This document shows positions 5,588 through 8,142 of a stretch of DNA of 8,142 bases, piece after piece; positions within the stretch are counted from its first letter, which is position 1, and each line of letters begins with the position of its first letter. Below the pieces are notes generated by a model that was given only the letters and a program-made list of their open reading frames with translations, had not been told where the DNA came from and ran no database searches. Position numbers and translations under genes: made by a program. The stretch is from JAZLIT01 sp045617525 (GTDB lineage: Bacteria; Bacillota; Bacilli; Bacillales_A; Planococcaceae): the NCBI GenBank assembly GCA_045617525.1, contig JAZLIT010000207.1:1-8142 (forward strand), written 5' to 3'.

Positions 5588-6833
5588 ACCATTACAAGTA
5601 CCATTACGTACTATTATGACGCCAGGACCAGTTGAGGTGGATCCACGCGTTTTACAGGCGATGAGCACACCGATTTTAGGACAGTTTGACCCAGCCTTCA
5701 CCAATATTATGAACGAAGTGATGGCTATGCTGCGCGAGCTATTCCAAACGAACAATCAATGGGCATTTCCGGTTGATGGTACATCGCGTTCAGGTAATGA
5801 AGCACTGCTTTGTAGCATTATCGAGCCAGGTGATAAGGTGCTCGTACCTATTTTTGGACGTTTTGGTCATTTACTTGTTGAAATTTGTGAGCGTTATGGT
5901 GCTGATGTGTATACAATGGAATGTCCTTGGGGTGAGGTGTTTGACCAACAGGATATTATCGACAAGGTTAAGGAAATAAATCCAAAAATCGTCGCGATAG
6001 TTCACGGTGAAACATCAACAGGGCGTATGCAGCCGCTAAATGTACTCGGGCCAGCCTGTCGTGAGCTCGACGTATTACTCATTGTTGATGCAGTAGCCTC
6101 TATTGGTGGTGCAAATGTGATGGTCGATGAATGGTGTTTAGATGGTGTCATTGCGGGTACGCAAAAATGCTTATCAGTTCCAGCAGGTATGGCACCAATT
6201 ACGTATAACGAGCGAATTGAAAAGGTTATTCAAGCGCGTAAAAAGGTTGAGGCAGGCATCGCAACTGCAGATGATATTGCAACTGGTAACGAGAAAAACC
6301 GTATTCGTAGTAACTACTTCGACGTGGCGATGCTACAAGATTACTGGGGCCCGCGCCGTTTAAACCACCATACAGAAGCAACGTCGATGATTTATGCGTT
6401 ACGCGAAGGGCTACGACTTGTGCTAGAAGAAGGTTTATATGAGCGTTTTGGTCGACATAGCTACCACGAACGCGCACTTGTAGATGGCTTACAGGCAATG
6501 GGCTTAGAAATTTTCGGTAACGAGACGCATAAGCTTCCAACCGTGACGTGCATTAACATTCCGACCGGTGTTGACGGTGATGCTGTACGCCAAATGATGC
6601 TTGAGCAGTTTGGCATTGAAATTGCATCCTCATTTGGTCCATTACACGGCAAAATTTGGCGTATAGGTACAATGGGTTATAGTTGTCGTAAAGAAAATGT
6701 ATTATCGGTATTATCAGCATTAGAGGCTTGCTTAATTCGCGTAGGCTTAAGTGTTAACCGTGGTGAAGGCTTACAGGCAGCGCTTGATTATTATGGGGCA
6801 CCAATGCTCGCAAAGGAGGACGCCCATGTTTGA
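5577..6833 (+). CDS. pucG: (S)-ureidoglycine-glyoxylate transaminase
   Basis: This 418-residue PLP enzyme of fold type I (class V) moves the amino group of S-ureidoglycine to glyoxylate, giving oxalurate and glycine. Seen: TIMTPGPVEVDPRVL near the N-terminus, DGTSRSGNEA (68-77), HGETSTG (143-149), VDAVASIGG (170-178) with the pyridine-binding D171, and GTQKCLSVPAG (194-204) with the PLP lysine K197. Q36 and N263 match, with a one-residue offset, the Gln37 and Asn264 that I recall as the ureidoglycine-specific residues of B. subtilis PucG. This favours PucG over alanine-glyoxylate transaminase. The start at 5577 has GAAGGGG (5561-5567) nine bases upstream; ATG at 5571 is the alternative and ATG at 5559 precedes the site. 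It overlaps the end of allC, so translation is probably coupled. Confidence 0.93.
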   Translation: MNYKPLQVPLRTIMTPGPVEVDPRVLQAMSTPILGQFDPAFTNIMNEVMAMLRELFQTNNQWAFPVDGTSRSGNEALLCSIIEPGDKVLVPIFGRFGHLLVEICERYGADVYTMECPWGEVFDQQDIIDKVKEINPKIVAIVHGETSTGRMQPLNVLGPACRELDVLLIVDAVASIGGANVMVDEWCLDGVIAGTQKCLSVPAGMAPITYNERIEKVIQARKKVEAGIATADDIATGNEKNRIRSNYFDVAMLQDYWGPRRLNHHTEATSMIYALREGLRLVLEEGLYERFGRHSYHERALVDGLQAMGLEIFGNETHKLPTVTCINIPTGVDGDAVRQMMLEQFGIEIASSFGPLHGKIWRIGTMGYSCRKENVLSVLSALEACLIRVGLSVNRGEGLQAALDYYGAPMLAKEDAHV

Positions 6834-8133
6834 TTTATTGTTTAGAAATGCACAGCTAGTTAGTATGAATTCTATTATAGCGGGTGATATTGCGGTGAAA
6901 GATGGTATCATTTGTGCGATTGGATCAAATTTAGGTGAAGCATTGAAAACGGTAGACGTACAGGGCGATTTTATTTTCCCTGGAGGCATCGATGTACATG
7001 TACATTTCAATGAACCAGGCAATGAAGAATGGGAAGGCTTTGAGACGGGTTCTAAGCTACTTGCAGCGGGTGGTATGACGATATATTTCGATATGCCACT
7101 AAATGCCAATCCACCAACGATTAATGTGGAGGCGCTACAGTTAAAGCAACAGCTCGCAGACGAAAAAAGCATTATTACTCCCTACTTCTGGGGAGGCCTG
7201 GTGCATAATAATGTGCCACAGTTAGAAGAACTTGCTCGTGAAGGTGTCGTCGGCTTTAAGGCATTTTTATCGAACTCAGGATTTACGCCATTTGCTGCAG
7301 TAGAAAATGACTCGCTGTTACAAGGAATGCGTGAAATTGCACGCCTTGGAAAAATTCTGGCGCTACATGCAGAAAGTAATGAACTAACAAGCTTTTTACA
7401 GCAGCAAAAAATTGCTGAGGGTAAGCTTACAGCGCAAGACTACGCGCAGTCACGTCCAATTGTAGCTGAGGTTGAGGCAGTCAACCGTGCACTTTATTTT
7501 GCGGAGTTAACTGGCTGTGCACTGCATTTTGTACATATTAGTAGCGCAGCGGCGGTAACGATTATTCAAGCGGCGAAACAGCGTGGACTAGATGTGTCGG
7601 TTGAAACATGCCCGCATTATTTCTGGTTTAATGATCGAGCACTTGAGCGCGGTGTGTTGGCAAAATGTGCACCGCCTTTACGGTCAGAATTTGAGCGTAA
7701 AAAGCTACTTGATTGTTTGCTTGCAGGGCAAATCGATATCATAGCGTCCGACCATTCACCGTGCCCACCTGCAATGAAGGACTTAACGAATCAGCATTTC
7801 TTTCAAGCGTGGGGCGGCATTAATGGCGGTCAATTTACACTACTTGCACTACTAACGTTGTGTGATAGGTATAACGTTACCTATGAAAATGTCGCGAAGT
7901 GGCTAAGTGACGCACCGGCAAAACGCTTTAAGTTGGAAAAGCGTGGGCGTTTAGCGGTCGGTTATGCTGCGGATTTAACAATTGTTACGAAAAAGCCTTT
8001 TACGGTAACACAGGAAAATCATCACGCCAAGCATAAAGCAACGGTTTACGAAGGCGAAACATTCAATCATACAATCGTTGCAACATATAGTAATGGCCAC
8101 TCTGTGTATGAAGCACAGCATACGTACGTTTGA
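6826..8133 (+). CDS. allB: Allantoinase (PucH-type, cyclic amidohydrolase)
   Basis: This 435-residue metal-dependent amidohydrolase opens the hydantoin ring of allantoin to give allantoate. Amidohydrolase-superfamily motifs appear in order: GGIDVHVHFNEPG (53-65) with metal ligands H58 and H60, GFKAF (143-147) with K145 as the carboxylated bridging lysine, LHAE (180-183, H181), VHISS (236-240, H237), ETCPHY (260-265) and ASDHSPCP (307-314, D309). The C-terminal GYAADLTIV strand is typical of the composite beta domain. The start at 6826 is fixed by AAAGGAGGA (6812-6820), five bases upstream; a longer in-frame reading from 6751 lies inside pucG and is not supported. It overlaps pucG by eight bases. 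Dihydropyrimidinase and dihydroorotase are the nearest alternatives, but the neighbours favour allantoinase. Confidence 0.94.
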   Translation: MFDLLFRNAQLVSMNSIIAGDIAVKDGIICAIGSNLGEALKTVDVQGDFIFPGGIDVHVHFNEPGNEEWEGFETGSKLLAAGGMTIYFDMPLNANPPTINVEALQLKQQLADEKSIITPYFWGGLVHNNVPQLEELAREGVVGFKAFLSNSGFTPFAAVENDSLLQGMREIARLGKILALHAESNELTSFLQQQKIAEGKLTAQDYAQSRPIVAEVEAVNRALYFAELTGCALHFVHISSAAAVTIIQAAKQRGLDVSVETCPHYFWFNDRALERGVLAKCAPPLRSEFERKKLLDCLLAGQIDIIASDHSPCPPAMKDLTNQHFFQAWGGINGGQFTLLALLTLCDRYNVTYENVAKWLSDAPAKRFKLEKRGRLAVGYAADLTIVTKKPFTVTQENHHAKHKATVYEGETFNHTIVATYSNGHSVYEAQHTYV

Positions 8134-8142
8134 AAAGAGGCT
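8134..8142 (+). other. Possible ribosome-binding site of a further operon gene
   Basis: AAAAGAGG follows directly after the allB stop and ends two bases before the window edge. It resembles the purine-rich start signals of the three upstream genes and may begin another gene. No start codon is in view. Confidence 0.25.

Noticed and set aside
6751..6825. A 25-codon N-terminal extension of allantoinase starting at ATG 6751.
   Set aside because: It lies wholly inside pucG, has no ribosome-binding site, and AAAGGAGGA with correct spacing points to ATG 6826, where the family's N-terminus (MFDLLFRNAQLV) begins.
1..8142. A mobile element, phage defence system, CRISPR array or other wholly new system.
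   Set aside because: All long genes belong to recognisable families, with the purine-pathway assignments consistent with each other. Codon use looks even across them, and no direct repeats, transposase or integrase motifs or tRNA-like sequences were seen.

Overview
The window is a purine (urate/allantoin) catabolism locus from a low-GC Gram-positive bacterium, most likely of the Bacillaceae/Planococcaceae type (Lysinibacillus- or Solibacillus-like). That placement is inferred from strong AAGGAGG ribosome-binding sites, AT-rich spacers, a TTG start codon, a PucR-family activator, and spacers carrying the TGTNAN7TNACA pattern of the Bacillus nitrogen regulators TnrA/GlnR. No mobile element, CRISPR array, tRNA or rRNA was seen.

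Left part, all on the minus strand. A flavin-containing-monooxygenase-like FAD/NAD(P)H enzyme is cut by the window's left edge (1-1184). Upstream of it are a 165-base spacer with a large inverted repeat and a terminator hairpin, then uraH (5-hydroxyisourate hydrolase) and uraD (OHCU decarboxylase). The 257-base spacer upstream of uraD holds a promoter candidate, a TnrA/GlnR-type site and a puzzling 21-codon frame with a strong ribosome-binding site but no standard start codon. Next comes pucR (2486-4099), a complete PucR-type transcription factor starting with TTG.

Right part, plus strand, divergent from pucR. After a spacer of about 200 bases with a full-consensus TnrA/GlnR site and two palindromes, three overlapping genes form an operon: allC/pucF (allantoate amidohydrolase), pucG (ureidoglycine-glyoxylate transaminase) and allB/pucH (allantoinase). 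allB ends nine bases before the right edge.

Together the enzymes give: urate -> 5-hydroxyisourate (candidate: the flavoprotein) -> OHCU (UraH) -> S-allantoin (UraD) -> allantoate (AllB) -> S-ureidoglycine (AllC) -> oxalurate plus glycine (PucG, with glyoxylate). No cofactor-free uricase is visible. UraD is a stand-alone protein rather than fused to uricase as in Bacillus subtilis PucL, so the neighbouring flavoprotein is the natural candidate for the missing first step. The regulatory sites suggest two inputs: pathway-specific control by PucR and nitrogen control by a TnrA/GlnR-type regulator.
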